Assembly (NCBI RefSeq): GCF_003611695.1 | Contig: NZ_RAWE01000090.1 | Span: 1-35,150 of the forward strand | Direction: 5' to 3' | DNA from: Corallococcus carmarthensis | Lineage (GTDB): Bacteria > Myxococcota > Myxococcia > Myxococcales > Myxococcaceae | Length of the DNA: 35,150 bases | Shown: positions 16,099 through 23,795 of the stretch, one piece after another | How the letters are laid out: each line of letters starts with the position of its first letter | How positions within the stretch are numbered: position 1 is the first letter of the stretch | Notes under the pieces: model-generated | Database searches by the model: none | What the model was told of the DNA's origin: nothing | The model's input: the letters and a program-made list of their open reading frames with translations, nothing else | Translations under genes and position numbers: made by a program

Positions 16099-16130
16099 GG
16101 CCGTGCACCCATGACGGTGGGTGCACGGCC
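16099..16130 (+). terminator. Strong 12-bp hairpin between SPFH gene and next gene
   Basis: GGCCGTGCACCC / GGGTGCACGGCC, perfectly paired with an eight-base loop, beginning 17 bases after the SPFH stop and ending 21 bases before the next ATG. There is no T-run. It may attenuate read-through into the downstream gene or protect the upstream mRNA end. Confidence 0.6.
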
Positions 16131-16151
16131 GCGCGGTGGCCGGGAGGTCCC

Positions 16152-16940
16152 ATGGTCGAGGCAGCGAGGACAACCCTCTTGCAGGCGCTCCGGGCACTGC
16201 CCCGTGGCGTGGGCCCGGGCGCGCTGCGCGGCCTCACCCCGCAGTTCGAAGCGGCCGTCGCGGAGGACACGGACGTGGACCTCCGCTTCCGGGATGAGCT
16301 GATCCGGGTCCTGGGTCCGGTGATGGGCGAGGACACGCCCGTGACCGTGGAGGATGCGGCGGCGTGCGTAACGGGTGTCGACGCGAAGGTGCTCGTCGCC
16401 ACGCTGCCTGCACTCCGCGCGGTGCTCGCGGAGGTGCGCGGATTGAAGGCCCACCTCACGCGCGAGGCCGTCCGCGTGCTGTCCCGGGCGGACGCCTGCC
16501 TCCACCAATCCCCGCGGCTCACGACCCGTGAGGCGTTGGAGCGGGCGCTGGACGCCGGGCGCGAGCGGCTCGCGGCCGAGCTCTTCCTGCTCCATGCCCC
16601 GGTGCCTGTCCCGGTGGAAGAAGCGCTCGGCGTCGCACGCGGGCTGTTCGGAGACGGTCCGCCGCCCCGGGGCGCGGCGGTGCTGGAGCTGGCGCGCGGC
16701 CTGGACGACTTCTGCCGGCGAGCCCCGCTGTCCACGCCGGACCTCGAAGCCCTTCGGGAGCTCGCCCGCCGGGCGGATGCGGAACGCGAGACGACCGGCT
16801 GGCCCCTGTTGCTGGAGCGGCTGCGCACGGTCCGTCCAAGGCTGCTCCCCCAGAAGCCGCTGCCTCCGCTCTATCGCTCACTGACGGGAGCCCCCGCACG
16901 CGTGCCCCTGGCGGGGTCCCTGGAAGCGCTGCTGCGATGA
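16152..16940 (+). CDS. Unknown helical protein downstream of SPFH gene
   Basis: 262 residues, no signal peptide and no membrane helix, rich in Ala/Leu/Arg and almost entirely helical by composition (for example AVLAEVRGLKAHLTREAVRVL, then LERALDAGRERLAAELFLLH). I recognise no family. GGGAGG lies just upstream of ATG 16152. It is only 69 bases after the SPFH stop and on the same strand, so it is probably co-transcribed at a level set by the hairpin at 16099. A cytoplasmic partner of the SPFH scaffold is possible but unproven. Confidence 0.8.
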   Translation: MVEAARTTLLQALRALPRGVGPGALRGLTPQFEAAVAEDTDVDLRFRDELIRVLGPVMGEDTPVTVEDAAACVTGVDAKVLVATLPALRAVLAEVRGLKAHLTREAVRVLSRADACLHQSPRLTTREALERALDAGRERLAAELFLLHAPVPVPVEEALGVARGLFGDGPPPRGAAVLELARGLDDFCRRAPLSTPDLEALRELARRADAERETTGWPLLLERLRTVRPRLLPQKPLPPLYRSLTGAPARVPLAGSLEALLR

Positions 16941-17163
16941 ATGACCAACACAGCCCGATGTATGGCTGTGAAGTTGGAGCGAGCACCCGCGACGGCACAG
17001 GCCCCGCGCCAAGGTTGATCTCCGCTGAGGAATGACCATCCCAGCCGGCCCGCCTGGCGTTTGCCTTCAGCCCCTGCCGCAATCCCAGGCACCAGGCGGC
17101 ATGGCCTATGCAGTCGTTTTCCCGTGCAGTGCCCCCAACCCCTCCCCCACGGAGAAAACGCCC

Positions 17164-17970
17164 ATGACCCTGCAATGGAAGAACCGCGGCTCACTCATTC
17201 GTAACGCAGTCGGACTCGGATTGGGCGTCGGGCTGCTGTTCGCCGCGACGCCGGGCATCGCCAGGGACGCGCAGGGCGAAGGCTGCGCGTGGTTCTCCGG
17301 CGTGGAGCACTGCCCAGTCGGAGCCGCGGAGCTGTCCGTCACGGACGAGGGGTTGCTCATCAAGAGCGCGGATGGCGGACCGGGTGGCGTGAGCCTTCAT
17401 CTGGAGGGCGCCTCCGGCTGGGATGCCTGGCTGAGCCCGCTGGAGCCGGACTGGAACAGCCGGATGCTGTTGACCTTCATCGGCGCCCGGCCGGACGGCA
17501 CACCGGAGCTGCTGGAGCGGGTGGTCGTGGCACGCTCGAAGGCGGAGAACCTGGGCGCCATCTACGTGGACCCCTCGGTCCACGGGGCCTCCACCTACAC
17601 CGTGAGAGGCTACGTCGGCGGGCAGCTGGCCTTCGAACGCTTCGGCGTCGCGCCCGTCCCAGAGGCTTTCGGTGGCCCGGCGGGTCCAGGGGACGACGCG
17701 AAGTTCTCCCGGCTCGTGGCCTTCCCCGGGAAGTGGGGCAGCGGCCACGGCGTCATCGCCGGCCCCAATGGGGAAACCTGCACGGAGGGCGTGGATTTTC
17801 CGTTCCCCCGGCCCGTCCGTTTCCCCGACCGCAGCCTGTCGGTCGCGGTGGACCTGGTCACCTTCCAGCCCGAGGGCATCAATCCCAAGGCAGCCACGCT
17901 CCGCGAGGTGTCCCTTCAGGGAGTGGGACTGGAAAGCTTCACCCTCCAGAAAGTGGCGCGCACGCCCTGA
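17164..17970 (+). CDS. Unknown secreted protein
   Basis: 268 residues with an N-terminal signal (positively charged MTLQWKNRGSLIRN, hydrophobic core, ending around GIA-RDA). The mature part is strand-rich with few charged helices; a cysteine pair (GCAWFSGVEHC) lies at its start and a lone Cys in GETCTEG. No family is recognised. ATG 17164 follows GGAGAAAA; the in-frame ATG at 17032 would add 44 residues of low-complexity sequence ahead of the signal. The 223 bases before it hold no gene or clear promoter; a TGGC-like near-match there has the wrong spacing. Confidence 0.75.
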   Translation: MTLQWKNRGSLIRNAVGLGLGVGLLFAATPGIARDAQGEGCAWFSGVEHCPVGAAELSVTDEGLLIKSADGGPGGVSLHLEGASGWDAWLSPLEPDWNSRMLLTFIGARPDGTPELLERVVVARSKAENLGAIYVDPSVHGASTYTVRGYVGGQLAFERFGVAPVPEAFGGPAGPGDDAKFSRLVAFPGKWGSGHGVIAGPNGETCTEGVDFPFPRPVRFPDRSLSVAVDLVTFQPEGINPKAATLREVSLQGVGLESFTLQKVARTP

Positions 17971-18009
17971 TGTCTGCCGTTCGATAGGCTTCAGGCTCTT
18001 TCACGTGTA

Positions 18010-18032
18010 GCGGGATGCGCTACGAATCCCGC
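18010..18032 (+). terminator. Hairpin after secreted-protein gene
   Basis: GCGGGAT / ATCCCGC with a nine-base loop, 39 bases after the stop at 17970. Weak candidate terminator. Confidence 0.4.
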
Positions 18033-18129
18033 GATGCGCGTAGCCATTCCTGTCACAGCCGTCCAGGCATTGCCGTGCCTGGCATCCCAGCATCCTGTTC
18101 ACGTCTGCACTTGTCGTTGAACGCAACCC

Positions 18130-18354
18130 TTGCCCCGAGTCGCTCATGAAAATCCAAGCCCTCCCCTCACTCTGGATGGGAACGAAGTGGCTCGGGTTCC
18201 CGTGACGTTCGAAACCACGTCCCTGACCCCTCCCACCCGCCTGGTGTCCATCAGCAAGGCGAGGATCCGGGTGGCCGCCCTGTTCGAGCCCGCCCACGCC
18301 ACCGTCTACTCCGTCGTCATGGCGAATGGCCGGATCACCGTGGTCATCCACTGA
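18130..18354 (+). CDS. Small unknown protein (possible fragment)
   Basis: Up to 74 residues from a TTG at 18130. From about residue 14 the frame has strong coding character (G/C third positions; VARVPVTFETTS, then ATVYSVVMANGRITVVIH), and the last 40 residues look like beta strands. There is no good ribosome site. The stop is followed 23 bases later by a 12-bp hairpin, which supports a real transcript end. It may be a short gene or the 3' remnant of a larger one; function unknown. Confidence 0.4.
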   Translation: MPRVAHENPSPPLTLDGNEVARVPVTFETTSLTPPTRLVSISKARIRVAALFEPAHATVYSVVMANGRITVVIH

Positions 18355-18377
18355 CGTTCCACCCGGCCCCTCCCCCT

Positions 18378-18411
18378 CCGCCGGAGCGGGCACGTTCAGC
18401 CGCTCCGGCGG
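18378..18411 (+). terminator. Strong hairpin after small gene
   Basis: CCGCCGGAGCGG / CCGCTCCGGCGG, 12 perfect pairs with a ten-base loop. Between here and 18770 I see no gene, repeat or regulatory signal I can support. Confidence 0.6.
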
Positions 18412-18770
18412 CACCCGAGCAGGGTGCCGGCAACCGTGTGAATGAGACAATGCCTGTGATGCGCATGCCCCCAAGCTGGAGACGTCCGTCCGGTGACCCA
18501 AGCTTGAGCCTGCGAGGCCCTCTCCGCCAGCGCATCCCGAAGGGCATGCGCCAACACACGCGCTGGACCCGGGCCCTGTATCCGGCAACAGCCGATGCCT
18601 CTATCAATCCGCCTCACGCGGCAGGGCCGGATGCTCCATGCCTGTCGTTCTACCCGCAACACCCGCCTGACGGGCGCTCGAACCCGGGTGGACCGACGCG
18701 GTCCATGAAACCGTCCCTGACGCTGCCGCGGGTCTGCTTCCTCGCGGGCCTCCCGTCATCACAGAGGTGG

Positions 18771-18814
18771 GCCGCCGCGCATCGCGTGGGTGTTCGGCGC
18801 GATGCGATGCGGCG
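18771..18814 (-). terminator. Imperfect hairpin after the gene at 18840
   Basis: GCATCGCG (18779-18786) pairs with CGCGATGC (18798-18805) across an 11-base loop. Flanking GCCGCC/GGCGGC extends the stem after an internal bulge. It lies 26 bases beyond the stop of the minus-strand gene. Confidence 0.45.
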
Positions 18815-18839
18815 GCGCCAGTTCAGCATCATGTGCTGG

Positions 18840-19301
18840 TCAGTCGTCCCGTCGAACCTCGAAGGTCGCGGTGACGTAGCCAGGGTCGGTCTGGACGTAG
18901 GCCAGGGTCTCCCCGTTCTTCGTGACGAAGAAATCGAAGTGATCCGTGACCCCAGTGTTGTCGGTGGTCTTCGCGGTGCCGCGACAGTTGGAGTCGAGGG
19001 TGTAGGTGCCAGAGTAGACGATGCGCGAACTCACCCCATTGGTATTGACGGTCGCCGAACCCGTCAAGGTTCCGTCCCCGCGGAAGACATCACGCCCCGC
19101 CTGTGCGAAGGGAATCCGCTCGGCTCCCGTCACGACGAACCCGGTGTTCGCGTAGACGTAGCTGCCTTTCAGCAGGGACAGCTTGCATTGGGAATGCATT
19201 GAAAGCTCCTCCTCCGGAGCCTCGCCGTAGGCATCGTGCGCAAGCCCCAGGAGACCGGCCGTGAGGACACTCCCCATGACGTACCATTGGAATCGCTTCA
19301 T
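18840..19301 (-). CDS. Unknown small secreted protein
   Basis: 153 residues. The N-terminus is a signal peptide (MKRFQWYVMGSVLTAGLLGLAHDAYG, cleaved near YGEA). The mature part resembles widely scattered bacterial secreted proteins with the pattern LKGSYVY..TGF, a FRGDGTLTGSA turn, then YSGTYTLDSNCRGTA, which suggests a small beta-sandwich or barrel. The two cysteines (QCKL and NCRG) could pair. No family name can be given. The start at ATG 19301 has a near-perfect ribosome site (AGGAGGGGGAGC). Its codon use looks less GC-biased than its neighbours, so transfer is possible. Confidence 0.8.
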   Translation of the reverse strand: MKRFQWYVMGSVLTAGLLGLAHDAYGEAPEEELSMHSQCKLSLLKGSYVYANTGFVVTGAERIPFAQAGRDVFRGDGTLTGSATVNTNGVSSRIVYSGTYTLDSNCRGTAKTTDNTGVTDHFDFFVTKNGETLAYVQTDPGYVTATFEVRRDD

Positions 19302-19452
19302 GCTCCCCCTCCTTCGTTTCGGGCCATCACGGCCCGATGCACTGGAGGCCGGAGAGTGAACGTGGCCCGGTCTTTCTCAAATCAGACGTGGGTCGGTCTG
19401 GGCCATGCAGTGCTGGACTGCGGGCGCCCCCCGAGTGCCTCCGCGCATGCGC

Positions 19453-19703
19453 CCGCTCAGGGCTCGCGGAAGCCGCCGCGCACCCACTCGTTGGCGATGT
19501 CCCGGGTGAACTTGAAGTTCACCGGCACGCGATGCTTCGCGACGGTCGCGCCAGCGTCGTCGATGGCCGCAAGCAGCGCGTGGGGCTCATACTCATCCGC
19601 CACCATCTCCAGCCGCACCTCGTACCAGCGGCCCTCCCAGGCGATGGAGAGCTTCTTGGTCATGGCCTGCTCGCGCTGCCGCGCGGAACGGTCCAGGACC
19701 TCC
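19453..19703. repeat. 251-bp direct repeat, copy 1
   Basis: Identical base for base to 23545-23795 (offset 4092), in the same orientation. The match starts and stops abruptly: 19452/23544 and 19704/23796 differ. It carries the last 80 codons and the stop of the gene seen whole at 23549. Confidence 0.95.
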
Positions 19704-19719
19704 ACAGAGCGGGCCGTCA
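19457..19719 (-). pseudogene. 5'-truncated copy of the gene at 23549
   Basis: The last 80 or so residues (EVLDRSARQ to the terminal GGFREP) are identical to the full gene at 23549-24031, while the first half is missing and replaced by unrelated sequence. A short open frame from an ATG at 19719 (MTARSV fused to the conserved part) could still be translated, but no ribosome site is evident. The identity at DNA level points to a recent duplication. Confidence 0.8.
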
Positions 19720-19763
19720 TCCTCTTCGTAACCCTAGACCTACAGCAACAGCATTGCGCCAAG

Positions 19764-19788
19764 CACCCATCGACCCAGTCGATGGGTG
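19764..19788. repeat. Short perfect inverted repeat
   Basis: CACCCATCGAC / GTCGATGGGTG, 11 pairs with a three-base loop, in the non-coding stretch between the truncated gene copy and the transposase remnant. It could be a terminator or part of a decayed element. Confidence 0.4.
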
Positions 19789-19852
19789 AGCATCCGAAGT
19801 CCTCAAGGAACGGGCCGAACCCTCGAGGCCCCCTTGGGGTACACGCCGTCCC

Positions 19853-19975
19853 TGGAGCGTGTCCGCAAACCAGAGCCAGAGACGAATGGAAGCGATGAGA
19901 ACCATCGCCAGGGAGTTGGCGGAGCGCTTTCGTAGCGCGTCGCTCCCAGCCAATGACCGGCCGACCCGTGCTCAC
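19853..19975 (-). mobile_element. Remnant of an IS5-type transposase C-terminus
   Basis: Read on the minus strand, three frames successively carry pieces of an IS5-like transposase end: GRPVIGWERRAT, RYE, then KRSANSLAMVLIASIRLWLWFADT. These resemble the WER..RYEKR..NYLA..L.A..I.LWLRF end of that family, joined across frameshifts. The rest of the element is gone, and no terminal repeats or target duplication could be identified. It sits between the truncated gene copy and the metallopeptidase-like gene. It is inactive. Confidence 0.5.
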
Positions 19976-20021
19976 GTCCTCCGGCGACGCCACGAAGACC
20001 GGGGTCAGGGGTGCCGGCGGC

Positions 20022-21320
20022 TCACGGGAAGTCCTTGGCCAGCGGGAAGAGGCCGTCCGCGGACGGAGCCTCGTCGCTGCCGACCGTGGCCTGCTCGTCA
20101 CAGAAGGCAGCGGCCTGCTCGATCCGCGCCTGCACCACGCCCTCGTGCTCCGGCCGGGTGCTGTACTGGTACGCCCGGGCGCGGCGCAGCCAGAGCGCCG
20201 CCTGGCGGAACCGGCTGGCGCCGCCGTCCGGCCGTTTGTTGATGTTCTCCAGGTAGCCGTTGGACCGGAACAACGCCAGGTGCCGAACCAGGTAGGTGAT
20301 CACCGCGGTGGCCAGCTCCTCGGGCAACAGCCGGATCTGCGCGAGCGGGTCGCCGTCGAGCTCCTTGCGGACGTGCCAGTGCACGTGCCGGGCGGCGAAC
20401 TCCTCGACGAACATGCTGAGCATCCTCCCGCTGCGCTGCTCCGTGTTGACGCTGAGCGCCACGGATAGCGCCGGGTCGACGTACGTGCCGGGATCGCCGT
20501 CCGGGGTAGCCAGCAGCGCGTCTGCGTTGGGCTGGTTGCGGAAGTGGGTCAGCTCGTGCACCAGCACCTCGGTCAACGAGACCGGTAGCGACGCGTTGGT
20601 GGCCGACAGCGTGATCCGTGCCTTGCCGCGGAACACCGAGTCGGAGACCGCGATCAGCCCGAACGTGGCGCCGGCGGTGTCGTGGAACGAGACCGTGGTG
20701 CCGAGCGTGTCGGACTCGACCGGCCGGCCGGGTGCGGTGGACAGCTGGTCAATCAGCGTGTCGACCATCAGCCTGGCCCCAACGCCGCCGGCCTGCACCG
20801 GTGCCGCCCGGTCCAGTACGAGTTGGCGCAGGTCCCGGATCCGACTGAACGCGACGATGCCGGTCAGCTCGCCGGAGTTCAGCGGCGCGAGCGCGCGCAT
20901 CGCGGTCATGTGCCGCCACGAGTTCAACGGCGCCGAGATCAGCTCGGCAAGCACCGCGGCGATCATCGGGTCCACCCGGCGGTGCAGCACCAGCGGGCTG
21001 AACTCGCGGAACGCTGGGTCCAACTCTGGCGGGTCGACCGCGAACGCCGCGTCCAGCGCACCCATCGTGCCAGGGCCGACGACCGGGTCGGTCGGCTGCA
21101 GTCCCTGGCCGGCCTTGAACTGGCTCACCGCGGTACCGGTGTCGGCGCCGAAGTTGCCGTCCAACCCCTTCAGCCCGACGGGCAGGCCAAGGTCCTGCAG
21201 GGCTGCCTGCACCCGGAGCACCATCAGTCCCTCCTCGGGCGCCCGCAGCCGTCGGCCGGGGTCGGCCAGGCACTGCTCGAGATCGGGGTCGCCGGCAAAC
21301 CGGAGCGCTCGGAGCGGCAT
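20022..21320 (-). CDS. Peptidoglycan-binding-like plus HExxH protein, possibly transferred
   Basis: 432 residues. Residues 28-95 look like a peptidoglycan-binding domain (VLRVQAALQDLG, then LDGNFGADTGTAVSQFKAGQGL, ending VGPGTMGALD). A later segment has HELTH (255-259) with a downstream EEFAARH (306-312) that could supply the third zinc ligand, so a gluzincin-type metallopeptidase is plausible. No signal peptide is seen, so it is cytoplasmic or exported by another route. The start is ATG 21320, preceded by a strong AGGGAGG. Codon style differs by impression from neighbours and recalls actinobacteria, and a transposase scrap adjoins its 3' end, so acquisition by transfer is inferred. An alternative is a non-enzymatic fold with a chance HExxH. 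Confidence 0.7.
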   Translation of the reverse strand: MPLRALRFAGDPDLEQCLADPGRRLRAPEEGLMVLRVQAALQDLGLPVGLKGLDGNFGADTGTAVSQFKAGQGLQPTDPVVGPGTMGALDAAFAVDPPELDPAFREFSPLVLHRRVDPMIAAVLAELISAPLNSWRHMTAMRALAPLNSGELTGIVAFSRIRDLRQLVLDRAAPVQAGGVGARLMVDTLIDQLSTAPGRPVESDTLGTTVSFHDTAGATFGLIAVSDSVFRGKARITLSATNASLPVSLTEVLVHELTHFRNQPNADALLATPDGDPGTYVDPALSVALSVNTEQRSGRMLSMFVEEFAARHVHWHVRKELDGDPLAQIRLLPEELATAVITYLVRHLALFRSNGYLENINKRPDGGASRFRQAALWLRRARAYQYSTRPEHEGVVQARIEQAAAFCDEQATVGSDEAPSADGLFPLAKDFP

Positions 21321-21353
21321 GGTCGTTCCTCCCTGAACGGATGATGGACTCAT

Positions 21354-21747
21354 GATTTATGCACTGCGGACGGTGCTCGCGACGGAGTGCTCAGGGCGGC
21401 CATTGCTCGGACGGCCGCGCCGAGGCTTCAGGCGCTTGACCCATTCAGGCTGGAGTTCAGCACGCGCATCGCGCCCGGACCGCTCAACAAACCGCACGGC
21501 TGACGTCACACCCGGTCCCTGCCGCACTCGAACCCTCGTGGAGAGGCTTGGCTCTCAATCCAAGCTGGGAGCCGAGTCGAAACCCAAACGCTTTACGCCA
21601 GAAAGCACGACCCGGAAACCAGAGACAACGACCCGGTCGCCACGCGAATGGACGTCCTCGAGAGGAAATTCAAATTCACATTCACGCGGAACCCACCATA
21701 CTGCTGGCGTGAGCAGTGCCACGACCGACCATCGAGTCCCTTCCAAC
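21354..21747. other. Intergenic region, no gene seen
   Basis: Divergent spacer between the metallopeptidase-like gene and the lipoprotein. Its composition is less GC-rich toward 21670, where TTCAAATTCACATTCAC lies upstream of a possible -10-like CATACT. No tRNA, repeat or clear sigma-54 site is visible. It may be residual DNA from the insertion of the neighbouring foreign-looking gene. Confidence 0.4.
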
Positions 21748-22542
21748 ATGCCTTCACGTTCCTTTCGCCATACCGTCAGCCTCACCGCCACCCTGGGCCT
21801 CTGCGCTTGCGGTGGTCCTGACAACACCTACCTGCTCGACTTCGTCTACGGCTCGGACACCATCCTGGTGGCCCCGGACAACAGCGGCTCCGAGCTGGCC
21901 CCGGCCACCTTCGTCTCGCTCGACGGACTCTTTTTCAAGGTGGAGACCCTGACCTTCAGGCTGGCGGACCTGCGGATGGACCTGCCGCCCGAAGTGCGCT
22001 GCCAGGACTACGAAGACGTGCTCTCCCCGGAGATGTCCTGTGAGGACTCCGTGGCGGGCCGGCCTGGCGCGCTTCACCTCCCGGACCCCGTGGAGGTGGG
22101 CACCGGCAAGCGCCTGTCCGTGGGGGGCGAGCAGGTGTTCATCCCCCGCGTCTATTATCCCGCCATCGACACGCGATGGGTCCCGGGGACACCGGAGCAC
22201 CCCAGCTTCCAGCTTCGCGCGCGCTTCACCTACCAGGGGGAGCCCCACGTGTTGGAGTTCGCCTTCCAGTCGGACGAGCCCATGCGCTTCGAACGCCGGG
22301 GCATATCGACGGGACTGCCCAAGGAGTTCTCGGATCATCCCGCCGCCTTCGGCGGAAGCCTGGACATGGATGACGGGCTCGCGGGCACCGACATCTCGGG
22401 CTGCCTGGCGACCGGGGACCTGACCCTGGACGGGAACGTGCTGCGGCTGGAGACCGGGCGGGGCGCCTGTGCGGATGCCGCCACGAACATGCGGCTCAGC
22501 ATCCAGCGGAGTGGTGACCTGTTCACCGGGCTGCGCCTGTAG
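21748..22542 (+). CDS. Unknown lipoprotein
   Basis: 264 residues. The signal MPSRSFRHTVSLTATLGLCAC ends in the lipobox LCAC, so the protein is probably lipidated at the second cysteine. The mature region is strand-rich and acidic (FVYGSDTILVAPDNSGSEL, then VSLDGLFFKVETLTFRLADL) with a later SLDMDDGLAGTD stretch. Three further cysteines are scattered through it. I recognise no family. The start is ATG 21748, which puts the signal at the N-terminus; the open frame extends to 21352 but that part reads as non-coding. The ribosome site is weak. Confidence 0.78.
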   Translation: MPSRSFRHTVSLTATLGLCACGGPDNTYLLDFVYGSDTILVAPDNSGSELAPATFVSLDGLFFKVETLTFRLADLRMDLPPEVRCQDYEDVLSPEMSCEDSVAGRPGALHLPDPVEVGTGKRLSVGGEQVFIPRVYYPAIDTRWVPGTPEHPSFQLRARFTYQGEPHVLEFAFQSDEPMRFERRGISTGLPKEFSDHPAAFGGSLDMDDGLAGTDISGCLATGDLTLDGNVLRLETGRGACADAATNMRLSIQRSGDLFTGLRL

Positions 22543-22641
22543 ACACGCTCCCCTGCCGGCCTTCTCGTCACAGCGAGGATCCGTGTTATTGCCCGCACCC
22601 TCCATCACGACGTACCAATGATTTTTGGGATTGTCAGCGCG

Positions 22642-23454
22642 CTACAAGGAATACGTCTCACGGCGCGCGTCGTTGATCACGAAGATCCGGCCGCCCACCG
22701 CGAAGACCAGCTCCTCACCCGGCAGTCCGTCTTGCTGGTAGTGCGACATGTCATTCCACCCACCGACGGTGTATTCGCGGAAGCCTCGATCCAGCAGGGA
22801 GAAAATCCTGACGTTATCGCCCTCGGTGAAGACCAGCTCTTCGCCCGCGTTTCCATCCGTCTCCACCGGCTGCACCGACGTCCAGGGGCCCGCGTCGTAG
22901 GTCCACCAACTCTGGGTGGCATGGCTGATGACCCTCAGCCGCGGTCCATCGATGACGTACAGCTCCCTGCCCGGCTGGCCATCCAGGTCCAGGGCAGCCA
23001 GCACCGACCATGTGCCCACGGGATAGACTTTCGACGTGCGGTCGCGCTGCGTGACCACCGTGATGTTGAACCCCCCGGACACATACAGTTCGTCGCCCGG
23101 CTGGCCATCCAGGTCCGCGAAGCCCGCCCCGTACCAGGCGCCGACGTTGTAGGAGTCCGTCGACAGGGTCCGGTGGGTCACCACTGCCGCGGAGCCGTCC
23201 TGGATGAACAGGAGTTCACAGCCAGGGGCGCCGTCCATCTCCAGGGGCAGCATCAAATTCCAGGCACCGGGCGAATAGACCCGCGTCGTTCCTCCGCCCG
23301 CGATGGTGACGGTGTCGCCGGAGACGACCACGGTGTCCTCCACCCCATCGCCATTCAGGTCCAGACACTCCTCTGTCTGCGCATGCGCGACGGGTGTCAG
23401 AGCTGCCCAGAAACCCACCACGGCGACCGCCCACATGCCTTCCCATCGCTTCAT
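22642..23454 (-). CDS. Secreted six-repeat propeller-like protein
   Basis: 270 residues with a signal peptide (1-26, ending VAHAQ). The mature part consists of about six repeats of 40-43 residues with the consensus (L/D)xDGxPGxEL(Y/V)V, eight or so residues with alternating Val/Ile, then Y.VG.W. Repeats begin near DLNGDGVED, EMDGAPGCEL, DLDGQPGDEL, DLDGQPGREL, ETDGNAGEEL and QQDGLPGEEL. The DxDGxxGxE turn resembles FG-GAP/VCBS-type calcium-binding loops, so a six- or seven-bladed beta-propeller on the cell surface is likely. No enzymatic motif is seen. ATG 23454 has GGGAGG upstream. It lies inside the block bounded by the 251-bp repeats. Confidence 0.82.
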   Translation of the reverse strand: MKRWEGMWAVAVVGFWAALTPVAHAQTEECLDLNGDGVEDTVVVSGDTVTIAGGGTTRVYSPGAWNLMLPLEMDGAPGCELLFIQDGSAAVVTHRTLSTDSYNVGAWYGAGFADLDGQPGDELYVSGGFNITVVTQRDRTSKVYPVGTWSVLAALDLDGQPGRELYVIDGPRLRVISHATQSWWTYDAGPWTSVQPVETDGNAGEELVFTEGDNVRIFSLLDRGFREYTVGGWNDMSHYQQDGLPGEELVFAVGGRIFVINDARRETYSL

Positions 23455-23544
23455 GAATGCCTCCCTTTCGATAGAGGCCAGTCATAGCATCCATGAATGA
23501 TGGGAGAACAAATAAGTCTGCCTTTGCGGTGAAGGTCTGAGAAT

Positions 23545-23795
23545 CCGCTCAGGGCTCGCGGAAGCCGCCGCGCACCCACTCGTTGGCGATGTCCCGGGTG
23601 AACTTGAAGTTCACCGGCACGCGATGCTTCGCGACGGTCGCGCCAGCGTCGTCGATGGCCGCAAGCAGCGCGTGGGGCTCATACTCATCCGCCACCATCT
23701 CCAGCCGCACCTCGTACCAGCGGCCCTCCCAGGCGATGGAGAGCTTCTTGGTCATGGCCTGCTCGCGCTGCCGCGCGGAACGGTCCAGGACCTCC
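23545..23795. repeat. 251-bp direct repeat, copy 2
   Basis: Identical to 19453-19703. This copy lies within the complete gene and is probably the source. Recombination between the two copies would remove 4092 bp. Confidence 0.95.

Noticed and set aside
17087-17100. AGGCAC...GGC upstream of the secreted-protein gene as a sigma-54 site
   Set aside because: GG-to-GC spacing is 11 and the -12 half lacks TTGC.
18412-18770. Several short open frames in the spacer
   Set aside because: None has coding bias, ribosome site or a recognisable motif; the stretch appears non-coding.
21520-21600. A TCGAACC-containing stretch looking like a tRNA T-arm
   Set aside because: No acceptor, anticodon or T-stem pairing could be built on either strand.
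19453-23795. The 251-bp repeats as terminal repeats of a composite transposon
   Set aside because: They are part of an ordinary gene rather than an insertion sequence, lack terminal inverted repeats, and no transposase frame spans them.
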